Translations under genes and position numbers: made by a program
Assembly (NCBI RefSeq): GCF_900700375.1
Contig: NC_041721.1
Location: 2,254,989-2,318,988, forward strand
Origin: Denticeps clupeoides
Lineage: Eukaryota > Chordata > Actinopteri > Clupeiformes > Denticipitidae
Direction of reading: 5' to 3'
DNA length: 64,000 nucleotides
The notes under the pieces: model-generated
Told to the model about the DNA's origin: nothing
The model's database searches: none
The model's input: only the letters and a program-made list of their open reading frames with translations
In this document: piece after piece, positions 10,357-21,417 of the stretch
Numbering within the stretch: position 1 is the first letter of the stretch
Layout of the letters: every line of letters begins with the position of its first letter

Positions 10357-10834
10357 TGAGTGGTAACTCATCACCTTGTTGACAGTAATAAACTCCAGCA
10401 TCTTCACCCTGGACTCCGTTTATGGTCAAAGTGAAATCTTGACCATATCCAGCACCACTGAATCGATCTGGTATCCCAGCGTAACGGTTTGTGGAATCAT
10501 ATATCAGGAGTTTAGGAGCTTCTCCAGGTTTCTGGAGGTACCAATGTACCTCCTCATCGACAGCCTTGTCTGTTTTACAGTTGATGTTGACTGTATCTCC
10601 AGGCTGAGCCACGTGGACAGCAGGAATCTGAGTCAGGATGATGTCTCCTTTACATCCTGAGATGAACAGAACATTTTCATCAGGAACACAGTTGAACTTT
10701 AAGGTGTAAAACCTTCACTTCAATAAAGTTATCAGAGAAAAATCCATCACCGGTGTCGCCATCACTGTGCAGACTGAGAACCTACCGTGGATGTAGAATA
10801 CCAGCGTCCAGATGAAGATGTTGACCAGAGTCAT
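10357..10834 (-). CDS. Immunoglobulin kappa-like V gene, cluster 2 (V2)
   Basis: Leader exon 10786-10834 ([16 protein letters not shown]), intron 10657-10785, V exon 10357-10656. The mature part begins near DIILTQIP. Framework Cys (INCK), Trp (VHWYLQKPG) and YYC are intact. CDR1 KAVDEE and germline CDR3 QQGDELPLT are strikingly acidic compared with the TSVS-type V genes; neighbour V2b shares this. FR2/CDR2 reads [12 protein letters not shown]. Open frame with a consensus signal at its end. Confidence 0.94.
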
Positions 10835-10924
10835 GGTTCCTCTGTCATAAAGTGTGAAATGTCTCCAGATCTGCTCCATAAGTACCTGCAGCCCCCTGAG
10901 TCCTGCCATGTAAATCGCTGCTCT

Positions 10925-10932
10925 ATGTAAAT
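10925..10932 (-). promoter_or_regulatory. V2 promoter octamer variant
   Basis: ATGTAAAT about 90 bases upstream of the V2 start codon. Confidence 0.7.
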
Positions 10933-11390
10933 CTTCTTCCTGAGTGACACCATCTGTCACACCAGCACTTCCTCCACCTCCCTCTGCTCCACTGGGGTGT
11001 GGTTCTGCTGTTCCACCACTTCATCCTGGTTTCAAACAGAAGTTTGAAGAAAAGAGCTCAGATCTGTGCCTGTTATCATTTGAGGGTCTTGGAGTGAAAC
11101 CTCTAGTCAGGAGATCTTCTAAACCAGTGGGGTTTGGGCCTCAACTTCACACTCATCATCTGCTCAGCAGATCAAGATGAACTGGTCTTCTCTTTCTGTC
11201 ATGTTCACACACCAACTGCTGTCATTTTTTATTGTGCTGTACATTTATTCAATTGAAAACTGCAAATAAGATGAAGATGATATAAAAGTATGAATTTATT
11301 GTCGTACGTGAGCGCCTGCAGGTGCCATGAACATGGCTGATTAACAGGTCTAATCGTCCTCAGATGAAGCTTGTTGAGTGGGAACCATTA
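10933..11390. other. Upstream flank of cluster 2
   Basis: Non-coding. From about 11180 it matches the flanks right of clusters 5 (31910-32045) and 8 (60445-60590), so cluster 2 appears related to the beta-class clusters. No gene is seen. Confidence 0.55.
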
Positions 11391-11540
11391 CATTTACATT
11401 TTACATTTACAGCATTTACCAGACGCCCTTATCCAGAGCGACTTACAGTCAGTAGTTACAGGGACAGTCCCCCCCTGGGTTAAGTGTCTTGCTCAGGGAC
11501 ACAATGGTAGTGGGTTACCTCTAGGCTACTACCACCCAAG
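11391..11540 (-). mobile_element. tRNA-derived SINE (V-SINE-like), partial
   Basis: It carries the tail seen at 54185 and 63777 (CAGACGCCCTTATCCAGAGC, plus strand) and part of the tRNA-like head. Repeated CCATTA flanks it, and the same flank at 60621-60645 lacks the insert, which marks the insertion point. Confidence 0.75.
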
Positions 11541-11650
11541 GCCCATTAGGCCCTGTTATATATAGAAGAGAAGACGCTGGACAACATGGCTACGTGGACA
11601 TGGACTCTGATCTTTACCTTTACGTGTAGTTTCAGTTTCCTGGAAATCGC

Positions 11651-11794
11651 CACACACTTGCGGGTTTGTTTTCGTTCTTTCATTTGTCTCCCCTGTTTTT
11701 TGGCCCTCATGTAGTTTTGTGTTTAAATAAATCCCTTTTTGTGTCAATGTTCTTCTCCTGCGCTTCCTTCCTCCTTCAGCCCGTGGACGTGACA
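11651..11794 (+). mobile_element. LTR 3-prime fragment
   Basis: It holds AATAAATCCC and ends CCGTGGACGTGACA, like the solo LTR ending at 45292. A matching copy is at 56121-56267. The 5-prime part is absent. Confidence 0.5.
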
Positions 11795-11900
11795 CATGAG
11801 AACTACTGTTAGATCCTTGATATTCTTTTACATGACTTTTTAACTTCAGCCTGACATGATACTTGATTTTATATTTTTGAGTTAATGTAATTGTCAGGGA

Positions 11901-12261
11901 CCTGAAGCACCCCACAAATTCAGGTTCATGACAGTTTTTAAATTCCCTGCAGGGTCCGAATGTCCACAACGAACTCCGGTGGGGTCGTAGATGCCTGCAT
12001 CATAGTTCCCTGGTCTTTGTGTGGCAGGACATCGGTGCTCAGGACAGTCCACCTTGGAGTTGAAGAGACCTGCCGCCGTGTCCTTGTGTTCCCGGTGATG
12101 GCCAAGGTTAGGACATGTGTTTGGTTCTTCGGGGCTGTCAGGACACTGAGAGGAGTTGGCGAGCAGGTACTGGCCGAGGACAGATCTTCAGTGACGATGG
12201 TGCCAGTGCTGGACTGGACTCGGATAGACTTGTCGACGTGTCCAACTCTCACCAATGGCGG
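11901..12261. repeat. Beta-class flank block, copy 1
   Basis: An unclassified block of about 350 bases shared with 28143-28560 and 56381-56830. Its right edge is cut by the LINE at 12262. Open frames on both strands are not conserved between copies, so I do not call a gene. Confidence 0.6.
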
Positions 12262-13189
12262 AAAAGAGAAAAGAGACATAAAAAAGAGCAGTAAAGTAAA
12301 AAGCACAGAGTGATTTTGTGCAAAAGAGTCCGGAGTGATTGGAGGTGAAAGTGAAAGTGCTGGAGTTCTATGTAGTGTTGTTGTTGAGAGCTCGGACAGC
12401 CTGCGGGAAGAAGCTCCTCCTCATTCTCTCTGTGTTGGACTTCAGGGTGCGAAAGCTCTTCCCTGATTGCAACAGGGAGAAGAGTCCATTGTTGGGGTGG
12501 GTGAGGTCCTTCACTGTCTTCGTGGCCCTGGTACAGCACCGTTTGCTGTAGATAGATTGAATGTCAGGGAGCTTGGTACGGATGATTCGTTCGGCTGATC
12601 GAACCACCCTCTGTAGGGTTCGCATGTCCTGCACGGTGCTGTTCCCGAACCAGGTTGAGATATTTTTGTTCAGGATGCTCTCTATGGTGCAGGAGTAGAA
12701 GTTCCTGAGCACCTTGGAGGGCAGTCTAAAGTCTCTCAGGCGTCTGAGGTGGTAGAGACGCTGCCGAGCCTTTTTCACCACGGTGTTGATGTGACAGGAC
12801 CATGACAGGTCCTGCGTGATGTTAACACCGAGGTAACGGAAGATGTCCACTCTCTCCACTGGGCTCCTGTTTTGTACAGAAGTCCACTATTAACTCCTTT
12901 GTCGTTCAGGTGGAGATTGTTCCTCTGGCACCAGTTCGCCAGATTTCCAACCTCCTTCAGGTAGGCCGTCTCGTCGTTGTCAGAGATCAGGCCCACCACG
13001 ACAGTGTCGTCAGCAAACTTGATGATGGTGGTGGAGTTAGTAGTGGCTGTACAGTCATGGGTGTACAGGGAGTACAGCAGGGGCTCAAAACACAGCCCTG
13101 GGGGGCTCCAGTGCTGAGAGTGATGGAGTCTGGTCCTGCTGCTTTCCTGGTGTTCACTCTCTTGAAGGCTCTCCTCACATCATGCTCAA
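12262..13189 (-). mobile_element. Truncated LINE, reverse transcriptase C-terminal part (Rex1/CR1-like, tentative)
   Basis: Minus-strand frames read AFKRVNTRKAAGPDSI, then after an internal gap GAPQGCVLSP, then VVKKARQRLYHLRRLRDFRL and NFYSCTIESIL, ending in RRSFFPQAVRALN. These are late reverse-transcriptase and C-terminal motifs of a fish non-LTR retrotransposon. It is broken by the gap and by frame changes. On its right it joins V-J spacer sequence at about 13190; on its left it joins the beta block. Confidence 0.8.
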
Positions 13190-13501
13190 ATCAAATATGA
13201 AACTAATCACACTGGCAGGGAAAGGTCACTAAAAGACAAGATCTGATAAAAACTGGTCAAATTTTCTAATTTCTAATATCAGGGTAAAATCTGTGACCTT
13301 GAGTCTGAACTTCATGACTGAAAGTGAAAGATCCTTCAGCATCACTGGTCCAGTTTTAGTCTTATTTCACTTTTAAATAAAGTTAATTTGCTATAAATAA
13401 TGAAATAATGGGTGTTTTGTGCAGATATTTCTGTATTTGATCCACACCCTGTATCTTCTGAGTTATACTTCTCAGTCGTTTCTGCAGGTTCCTCATCATG
13501 A
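13190..13501 (-). other. Remaining V-J spacer of the lone V2b gene
   Basis: It matches the V-proximal part of other V-J spacers (for example 23180-23490). The J-proximal part is gone, replaced by the LINE. Confidence 0.75.
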
Positions 13502-13529
13502 GGTTTTTGTACAGAGCTCTATCACTGTG
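13502..13529 (-). other. V2b recombination signal, 12-base spacer
   Basis: Consensus heptamer 13523-13529, spacer 13511-13522, nonamer 13502-13510. It is intact although no J lies between here and V2. Confidence 0.94.
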
Positions 13530-14011
13530 TGTATGGGACCTCTTCATCATGTTGACAGTAATAAACTCCAGCATCTTCACCCTGGACTCCACTTATGGTC
13601 AAAGTGAAATCATAATCATATCCAGCACCACTGAATCGATCTGGAATTCCATCATGTCGAGTTGTTGCATATCTAATCAGGAGTTTAGGAGCTTCTCCAG
13701 GTTTCTGAAGGTACCAGTGTAGGTCATCATCGACAGCCTTGTCTGCTTTGCAGTTCATCTTGACTGTATCTCCAGGCTGAGCCACATGGACAGCAGGAGT
13801 CTGAGTCAGGATGATGTCTCCGGTACATCCTGACATGAATAGAACATTTTCCATCAGGAACACAGTTGAACTCTGAGCTGTAAAAACTTCTTCAGTTCAA
13901 TAAAGTTACCAGGGAAAAATCCATCACCGGTGTCCCCATCACTGTGCAGACTGAGAACCTACCATGGATGTAGAAGACCAGCGTCCAGATGAAGATGTTG
14001 ACCAGAGTCAT
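13530..14011 (-). CDS. Lone kappa-like V gene without its own J and C (V2b)
   Basis: Leader exon 13963-14011 ([16 protein letters not shown]), intron 13830-13962, V exon 13530-13829. Framework landmarks are intact ([18 protein letters not shown]). CDR1 is KAVDDD and germline CDR3 is QHDEEVPYT, both acidic as in V2. The gene looks functional, but its J, C and octamer block are missing. The nearest J and C in the right direction are J2 and C2, about 3.9 and 4.5 kb away, beyond V2. It may rearrange to J2 or be unused. Confidence 0.92.
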
Positions 14012-14101
14012 GGTTCTTCAGTCATGAAGTGTGAAACATCTCCAGATCTGCTCCATAAGTACCTGCAGCCCCCTGAGTCCTGCCATGTAAAGCGCTGCTC
14101 T

Positions 14102-14109
14102 ATGTAAAT
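14102..14109 (-). promoter_or_regulatory. V2b promoter octamer variant
   Basis: ATGTAAAT about 90 bases upstream of the V2b start codon. Confidence 0.7.
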
Positions 14110-14610
14110 CCTCTTCCTGAGTGACACCATCTGTCACACCAGCACTTCCTCCACCTCCCTCTGCTCCACTGGGGTGTGGTTCTGAAGTTAGAAGAAAAAA
14201 GCTCAGATCTTTTTTATTTGAGAATCTTGGTGTGAAACCTCTGAATTTTATTTGAATTAATGAATTTTATTTATAATACACTTTACATTTTACCAAAAAT
14301 GTAAAAGTGCATAGAGACAATAAAAAAGACATTATGGTTAAGATCCAGCAGTAAATAATGTTCCTCAGTGCTGGAAAAGACCGTATCTCCAGTGATGTGG
14401 GAGCATGTTCTAGGAGGGTGGAGAAGGTGGGTGTTGGTAGGATGGAGACTGCATGAGTGACATTGGCGGGTCAAGATTTCTAGGAAGTATGATGGCACGT
14501 TACCATGCAGACATTGGAATGTACGCATGGAGACCTTGTAAGTGATCCTGGCAGATTACGGGATCCAGTGTAGTGAATGCAGCAATGGGGTGATGTTCTC
14601 GTGTTTCCTC
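14110..14610. other. Upstream flank of V2b with unclassified repeat
   Basis: V upstream flank to about 14250, then AT-rich repeat-like sequence related to 24660-24770. No gene is seen. Confidence 0.4.
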
Positions 14611-15235
14611 ACGCTCATCAGAATCCTGGCCGTGCTGTTCTGAACATCTTCCTCGTCCTCCTCCGCTGATCGGAATCGCGGGGGCAGCATCCCAAGTAGG
14701 GAACCCCAGACAGCCCCTCTCACCATCCACCTCCACCAGCTCCTCTGGCAGGACCCCAAGGCGTTCCTAGACCAGACTGGAGATATAATTTCTCCAGCGT
14801 GTCCTGGGTGCGACCCGGGGGCCTCCTGCTCAAAACATCTCCCCAGGGAGGCGTCCAGGAGGCATCCTGACCAGAGTCCCAAACCACCTCAACTGGCTCC
14901 TCTCGATGTGGAGGAGCAGCGGTTCTACTCTGAGTCCCTCAAGAATGTCCAAGCTCCTCACCATATCTCTAAGGGTGGCCACCCTACAGAAGAAACTCAT
15001 TTCGGCCGCTTGTATCCTCGATCTCGTTCTTTCGGTCATCACCCAAAGCTCATGACCATAGGTGAGGATTGGGACGTAGATGGAGCAGTAAATCTAGATC
15101 CTTGCTTTCTGGCTCAGCTCCCTCTTCACCACGACAGATCAGTTCAGCGTCCGAATCACTGTAGACGCCACCCCAATCCGCCTGTCCATCTCCTGCTCCC
15201 GTCTTCCCTCACTCGTGAACATCTTCAGAACCTTT
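14611..15235 (-). mobile_element. Rex3/RTE-like LINE fragment
   Basis: Minus-strand frames read RIQAAEMSFFCRVATLRD and LLLHIERSQLRWFG and end in GMLPPR, the C-terminal signature of fish Rex3/RTE elements. Broken in frame. The copy at 24735-25088 shares it. Confidence 0.7.
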
Positions 15236-15560
15236 TTCTGAACATATTGAAGTTTTTGTACGTTCTTGTCAGGAATCCCAATGAGAAGCGCTTTACAATT
15301 ATCCCGTCTTGATTGAACGAAGACATGCGATAGTTTCTCTGCGTCATAGAGGGAGAATGTGGCCGGAGTTTAGCAATATTTCTGAGGTGGAAATAGGAGG
15401 TGCGGCAAATGTTCTTGATGTGGCTTTCAAAGGTGAGTTGAGGATCAAAAATAACACCAAGGCAGGTGACTGTTTTAGACGGGGAGATGTGCTGAGCAGA
15501 GAAAGAGATGCTGAGGATTTTTTTGGTGTAGAAAGTGATGGGGAGTGCCAATTTGAATGA
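15236..15560 (-). mobile_element. L2-like LINE fragment
   Basis: Minus-strand frame reads TVTCLGVIFDPQLTFESHIK and FHLRNIAKLRP, the LGVxxD...HLRNIAK region typical of L2 reverse transcriptases. It is a short remnant. Confidence 0.7.
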
Positions 15561-16343
15561 CTATTGAACTATTGAGATGTTGGAAACTTCACTCCATCCA
15601 TGCCTTTACCTGCTCTAGACAAATTTCCAGAGAATGAAGAGAGGAGGGTTGAAGATGAAGCCTACAGACTGTGTGTAACACCAGACAGACCTCCATGCAG
15701 CTTCAGATAAAGTTGATTATCATGCACGTAGGAGTGGATTGATACCTCGTACCCCTTATCCAGACAGAACCCCTGATACAGGAATACAGTGGCCATCCAC
15801 CCCCACCTGGTGAATTTTGAGGTGGAGGCCACAGCTTGGAGATAAACTGGTGGTCTTCATTAACACATGAAAAGTCATGGACCTGGAATCTCCCATCTTA
15901 CATCCTCCTCACCCATCTTCTTCTCACGAGGTACTGATCTACTGTTGCTGACTGCCTGGTCACCTGAGTGTTCACCTGGCTTACAGAAGTCCTACCTTCT
16001 TCTCATCCTCCTGTGCATTATGCTGAAATGGATCCCTAATAAATCTTCTTCTGCTGAGCTCATTCCAATCTGCACTTGACCCTGACAGGAGAAGAATAAT
16101 TAATACATCAGCTCCATTTTATATATTAGTTCTAGTTCTGTTTATAACTTTTCTCTGATAAAGAGGGTCCAGGCCTGAACTTAATGTATTTGTGGGCCAT
16201 GTTTGATCATTTGGGGAGCACATGTTCTCCAGGCTGAGAAGAGTGACAAGTCCCAGGGATGACAGATGACTTGTTCAAAGTATATTTCATGTCACCTTTA
16301 ATCAGATGATGAAGCTGATTCTGTCTGTTCCCTCATTTTATCA
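15561..16343. other. Alpha-class flank left of cluster 3
   Basis: Non-coding. From 15861 on it is closely matched by 47585-48082, and from 16081 also by 2811-3074. Confidence 0.6.
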
Positions 16344-16597
16344 TGTCAGGATCTGGTCCAGAAGGAGCTACTCCGGATTCGGTGTTGGGACCGGAGTTTG
16401 GTGTTGGTCCGGTGTTATTATGTTTCCTGCTTGTTTTGGTGTGTCTGCCTGTATAAAGCTGCCCCGTCCGTGTCTGTTCGCTGTCGGCTCGTAGTTTGGT
16501 GATGTTTCCCTGTCGTGTGCTCCATGTATTAAACCTCCTGTCTCGTAACCTTGTGCGTCTGCGTCCTCCTTCCTCATCATGTCCAGCCACTGGGACA
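16344..16597 (+). mobile_element. Solo LTR (alpha flank), complete
   Basis: 254 bases from TGTCAGG to TGGGACA, with TATAAAGCTGCCC and an ATTAAA signal. The same insertion lies at 48083-48336 and, split, at 3075, so it predates the cluster duplications. It preserves the uninterrupted target site of the gypsy element. Confidence 0.7.
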
Positions 16598-16749
16598 GAT
16601 CAGTTTATCAAGCATCATCTTCTGCTGATCAGATCAAGACCCTGAACCAACAGGTTTAAAATAAAAATATTTAAATGAACTGAATCAGCAGCATTTCAAT
16701 ATAAATGTTTAATTGTAAAAATGATGAAGATGCTGCCGTCTCCTGTACA

Positions 16750-16884
16750 GAAGTGAAACTGCAGCCATGTGACCCTGAAAGTTGTAGATTTGGACTTGAT
16801 GATATTTGCATGGCTGCGCTCCACTTCTTCTCCATCTCTGAGAATAGAGCAGCTCTCCGACCAGATGTTCATCACACACAACAG
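16750..16884. promoter_or_regulatory. Cluster 3 downstream octamer block
   Basis: Octamer ATTTGCAT at 16804-16811, 483 bases past the C3 stop. Confidence 0.6.
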
Positions 16885-17293
16885 ATATACAAAAAGGGAG
16901 AAATGTTCATATTTATTACTGACTGTGCTGACTACTATTTATAACATTAATATTATTAATCATTTTAGTTTTATTATTATTATTATTATTAGATACCTGT
17001 ATAAGCTGCATCTCTAATATAATATACTAATAATAATCATACAGGACTAGAATATTATTCTGATGGTTTTCTTTTGAAAGCCACTGTGAGAAGATTGTCC
17101 CACATTAGAGATTTACTGATGAATATGTATGGATGAGAATATTTTCTATATTCTGATTTACAGATCAGTGTTATTGTTGTAATAAAGCAACAGTCCAGAC
17201 ACGCTGAAATGGACTAAAATGATATTTTATTGTGACAGTAAGAGCATGGATCATGATAAAGATAAATGTGCAGGGTCTGGGGCGGAGTGGACG

Positions 17294-17604
17294 CTACTCA
17301 GGACAGTTGGCCGTCCCCAGCGCTGCAGTGACCGGTAACACTGAGCTGTGGGACGCCTGACAGGTGACCTCTTTGGCGCTGGACCACTCCTCAGCAGTCA
17401 GAGTCAGGGAGCTGCTCCAGCTGTACAGACCGTCCTTCTCCATCACGCCCGGACTGGACGCCCCAGTCCTGCTGCTCCCGTCCACCGTCCAGCTCAGGGT
17501 CCAGTCTGACGGGAAGCCCCTATTGGCCAGACAGAGCAGCGAATGCTGAGTGGACAGCTCGTCTTTGGCGGGGGACAGGATGGTCACCGTGGGACGTGTT
17601 CTTG
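17294..17604 (-). CDS. Immunoglobulin light chain constant exon, cluster 3 (C3)
   Basis: 311-base exon with all Ig-domain landmarks (SLLCLANRGF, DWTLSW, EVTCQAS). Near the end it reads HSSVLPVTAALGTANCPE: Val-Leu replaces the Glu-Ser of the other copies, and Asn precedes the interchain Cys. Acceptor CAG at 17605-17607; AATAAA at 17226-17231. Open. Confidence 0.94.
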
Positions 17605-18224
17605 CTGAAAGAGGAGTCAGAGTCAGACAGTAGTAGCGGTGGAAGGACGATCCCACTGGGACCAGTTCAACTGTACTGCTGCTGTGCTGGTCATTCTCCA
17701 GCGTCCAGACATCATCATCATCATCACATGCAATTTATCTTCATCTTTATACTTCTATTCAGCTGGGAGATCCGTTTAAATCAAAAGTGTCTTTCTGTTT
17801 CTACACCATCTTCATTATTAGTAGAATTTCAACAGCAACATGAGGATCTTCTGCTGATTAGAAGATCAGATCCAGCAAACCTCACCAAACAAGGAAAGAT
17901 GTGAGAAGCTCAGCCGTGGACCAAACCCTCCTGTTTCACCCTGTTTTCTATTCTTATTATTATATGATTTTATACTCCATACAAACTCATTTACTTACTG
18001 ATGCAGCATTATTTTAACACACTTTCATGTTTCTATCTATTCCCAATTTCAGATCATAAAATACTTGGATGATGGTCATTTATTTCATTTAATTATAATA
18101 AAAAAATTTGTTATAGAAAATATTGAACATTTTCTATCCAGCATATTTAGACTAAAGTTGAAAATGTTACTGGAAATTAATTTTTTTATCAGAACACACA
18201 GATACACAGAAGTGAAAAACTTAC

Positions 18225-18262
18225 TTCCAACATTGAGGCTGGTGCCGCCACCAAAAGTGAAC
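18225..18262 (-). CDS. J3 light-chain joining segment
   Basis: 38 bases reading FTFGGGTSLNVG. The SLNVG end differs from the common SVEFG and resembles J4 (SLSVG). GTAAGT donor follows. Confidence 0.93.
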
Positions 18263-18301
18263 CACAGTGGTACAGTTCCTACTTCTGGTCGTACAAAAAC
18301 C
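18263..18301 (-). other. J3 recombination signal, 23-base spacer
   Basis: Heptamer 18263-18269, nonamer 18293-18301, 23-base spacer. Confidence 0.94.
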
Positions 18302-18616
18302 TGCCCTGCAGACTGCAGCTTTTATAAAGACGCATCTACAGTAGAAACACAGAATTATATTTATACACCAGATACTAGAGCATCTCAAAATATGATTATT
18401 AAAATATGATAAAAAAGCTCATTTGTTTCTGTAATGTAGCTCAAAACTGGACCAGCATCACTGGTCCAGTTTTAGTCTTATTTCACTTTTTAGGAGTTTA
18501 AATAAAGTTATTTTTTTATAAAATAATTGGTGTTTTGTGCAGATATTTGTGTATTTGATCCACACCCTGTATCTTCTGAGTTCTTCTCAGTGGTTCCTGC
18601 AGGTTCCTCATCATGA

Positions 18617-18644
18617 GGTTTTTGTACAGATCTCAATCACTGTG
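18617..18644 (-). other. V3 recombination signal, 12-base spacer
   Basis: Consensus heptamer 18638-18644, spacer 12, nonamer 18617-18625. Confidence 0.94.
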
Positions 18645-19130
18645 TGAGCGGGAAGCTGCTACCCTGCTGACAGTAATAAACTCCAGCATCTTCACCCTGG
18701 ACTCCACTTATGGTCAAAGTGTAGTCTGAATCAGATCCAGCACCACTGAATCGATCTGGTATCCCATCATGACGAGTTGTTGCATATCTAATCAGGAGTT
18801 TAGGAGCTTCTCCAGGTTTCTGGAGGTACCAGTGCAGGTAAGTACTGCTTATACTTGTGCTGGTTTTACAGTTGATCTTGACTGTATCTCCAGGCTGAAC
18901 CACATGGACAGCTGGAGTCTGAGTCAGGATGATGTCTCCTGTACATCCTGACATCAAAAGAGAACATTTTCATCAGGAACACAGTTGAACTCTAAGCCGT
19001 AAAAACTTCTTTACTTCAATAAAGTCACCAGAGAAAGTTCTAGCACCAGTATCCCCATCACTTTGCAGACTAAGAACCTACCGTGGATGTAGAAGACCAG
19101 CGTCCAGATGAGCATGTTGACCAGAGTCAT
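18645..19130 (-). CDS. Immunoglobulin kappa-like V gene, cluster 3 (V3)
   Basis: Leader exon 19082-19130 ([16 protein letters not shown]), intron 18948-19081, V exon 18645-18947. The V exon is 303 bases, one codon longer than its neighbours, because CDR1 is TSISSTY. Cys (INCK), Trp (LHWYLQKPG) and YYC are present; germline CDR3 is [11 protein letters not shown]3 reads DSDYTLT, shared with V6. The leader intron also resembles that of V6, supporting common descent of clusters 3 and 6. The V-J spacer is short here (315 bases). Open frame. Confidence 0.95.
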
Positions 19131-19220
19131 GGTTCCTCAGTCATAAAGTGTGAAAGGTCTCCAGATCTGCCCCATAAGTACCTGCAGCCCCCTGAGTCCT
19201 GCCATGTAAAGCGCTGCTCT

Positions 19221-19228
19221 ATGTAAAT
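19221..19228 (-). promoter_or_regulatory. V3 promoter octamer variant
   Basis: ATGTAAAT about 90 bases upstream of the V3 start codon. Confidence 0.7.
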
Positions 19229-20189
19229 CCTCTTCCTGAGTGACACCATCTGTCACACCAGCACTTCCTCCACCTCCCTCTTCTCCACTGGGGTGTGGTT
19301 CTGCTGTTCCACCACTTCATCCTGGTTTCAGAAGGTAGTTAGAAGAAAAGATCTCAGATCTGCACCGGTTTTTATTTGAGGATCTTGGTGTGAAACCTCT
19401 GGTTGGGAGACCTTCTGAGCTGATGTCCCAGCTGCAATTCTTCCTTCTCAGATGTTGAAGGTACAAGTTGTAGGATTACTACATATTGAATAATTAAGAG
19501 AAAATGTAGTAAAATTGCATAATATTTTACATACTTCATAAATGAAAAGTTTTAAGATCAAGAATTAATATCCTCTTATGTAACAAAGCAACCAGTAAGC
19601 AGCACGATGAACGTAAAGGTGAAGCAGAGTTCTGGAAACATCCATACCGTACAATACCATGTTTATATATAAAGTACTTAAACACAAGGGAGGTGACCAA
19701 AAATAATAATAATTATATTACCAGGAACAGGACAGACATGGACAAAAATTTCATTAAGAATAAAGAATAAAAGAAAACAGAATAAAATAAGAGAGAAAAA
19801 TGCAGCAATTTGAGTAAAACAGGAGTCAAATAAAACAGAAAGTATTTAGGACAACATAGTAAAAGAGTTCAAATAGAACTGCTTAAGAAACCACATAAAA
19901 CACTGCATAAGAAGAGCGTATAAGAACCACCTCACGCTGGGTTAAAAGCCAGGGGGTAAAAATTCATTTTTTAAACACAGTGATTGACAGCGCCTGTCTG
20001 ACACTGATTGGTCGGTCATTTCATAGACGTGGGGCGACCACTGCAGATGCCCTGTCACCTCTGAGCTTGTAAAGTGACTGAGGAACAGACAATAGTCTCT
20101 GGTCTGAAGACCTGAGAGAACGGGGTGGAGTGTAGGAATGGAGAAGGTCCATTCAGTGACTTAAAAACTAACAAAAGAATAAAAAAACA
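19229..20189. other. Flank between cluster 3 and the gamma LINE fragment
   Basis: Non-coding, AT-rich. It is paralogous to 51290-52660, which holds two extra insertions (an LTR and a short repeat). No gene is seen. Confidence 0.55.
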
Positions 20190-20880
20190 CCATCAACACC
20201 ATCATCAGCTGCATGTCTGATGGAGATGCGTCTGCCTACAGAGCCGAGTTGAGGGACCTGGACTAATGGACGTCAGGAGCCTGCAGGGAGGAGGACACAC
20301 CTCCACCACATGGAGGGAACAGAGGTGGAGAGAGTCAGCTGCTTCAGGTTCTTGTAGCTCAACATCAGCGAGGATCTGAGCTGAACTTATCACATCAGTG
20401 TGATCACAAAACCAGGAATACAGCAGCTCAGGAGCTGAGGAGGATCAGCATGGCCTCCAGAATGAAGCAGTGGTGGCCTAGCGGTTAAGGAAACGGCCCT
20501 GTAATCAGAAGGTTGCCGGTTCGAATCCCGATCAGCCAAGGTGCCACTGAGGTTCCACTGAGCGAAGCACCGTCCCCACACACTGCTCCCCGGGCGCCTG
20601 TCATGGCTGCCACTGCTCACTCAGAGTGATGGGTTAAATGCAGAGGGAAAATTTCACTGTGTGCATTGTGTGCTGTGCTGCTGTGTATCACATGTGACAA
20701 TCACTTCACTTTTAAATACCAGCTTCTACAGACGCACCATCCAGAATGTTCCATCTGGCAGAAACACAGCCTGGAATGGACAATAACATTCTGAAGAGAG
20801 TGGACAGATCAACACAGAGCATCACCAGGATGAAACTGATCCTCCAGACCTTCACCAGCAGATCCAGGGACACTTTCTCT
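20190..20880 (+). mobile_element. LINE fragment of the gamma flank, with nested SINE
   Basis: Plus-strand frames recall a fish LINE reverse-transcriptase tail: MSDGDASAYRAE, then GTEVERVSCFRFL, then FYRRTIQNV. Broken in frame. Copies lie at 52660-52850 and 61450-62090. The SINE at 20466-20713 is inserted into this copy only. Confidence 0.6.
20466..20713 (+). mobile_element. tRNA-derived SINE
   Basis: The tRNA-like head has an A-box-like TAGCGGTTAAGG and a B box GGTTCGAATCC, then a conserved body. The paralogous LINE copy near 61700-61712 lacks it, so it inserted after that duplication. Confidence 0.85.
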
Positions 20881-21281
20881 CAGGTTACTCCAGACTGGAT
20901 TTTGTGTCTGTCATGTGTCTCCTGATTCATATTATAAATGTGTCCTAGTCGTGTCCTGTCCTCGTTTGGTCATTTGTCTTTTATAATGTGTGGTGTATGT
21001 GTGATGGTCCCTGTGCCCCGTTTACTGTAGTATTAAATACTTGTGTTTGTGAGACTTTTACAAGTTTTACTGTGTTTACTTTTCTTGTTCCTGAAGAATT
21101 CCTTTATGGGTGAAGAGGTTGTATTGTTGTCTGTATTTGACAGTAAAGTTGAACTGAAGACGGATTCAGTCTGTTGTGATGATTTCCAGGAAGCAGAACA
21201 GACTTGAAGTCTGTAGGTGACGCTGTTCTCACATTTTAAAGAACGTTTTTAATAAAGTTCGGTGTTGGAGTCTCCTGTACA
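20881..21281. other. Gamma-class flank left of cluster 4
   Basis: Non-coding; nearly the same as 62070-62471. No gene is seen. Confidence 0.55.
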
Positions 21282-21417
21282 GAAGTGAAACTGCAGCCAT
21301 GTGACCCTGAAAGTTGTAGATTTGGACTTGATGATATTTGCATGGCTGCGCTCCACTTCTTTCTCCAACTCTGAGAATAGAGCAGCTCTCCGACCAGATG
21401 TTCATCACACACAACAG
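21282..21417. promoter_or_regulatory. Cluster 4 downstream octamer block
   Basis: Octamer ATTTGCAT at 21336-21343, 481 bases past the C4 stop. Confidence 0.6.

Noticed and set aside
20490-20540. tRNA gene
   Set aside because: A and B box motifs belong to a SINE; the head does not fold as a full tRNA and a SINE body follows.
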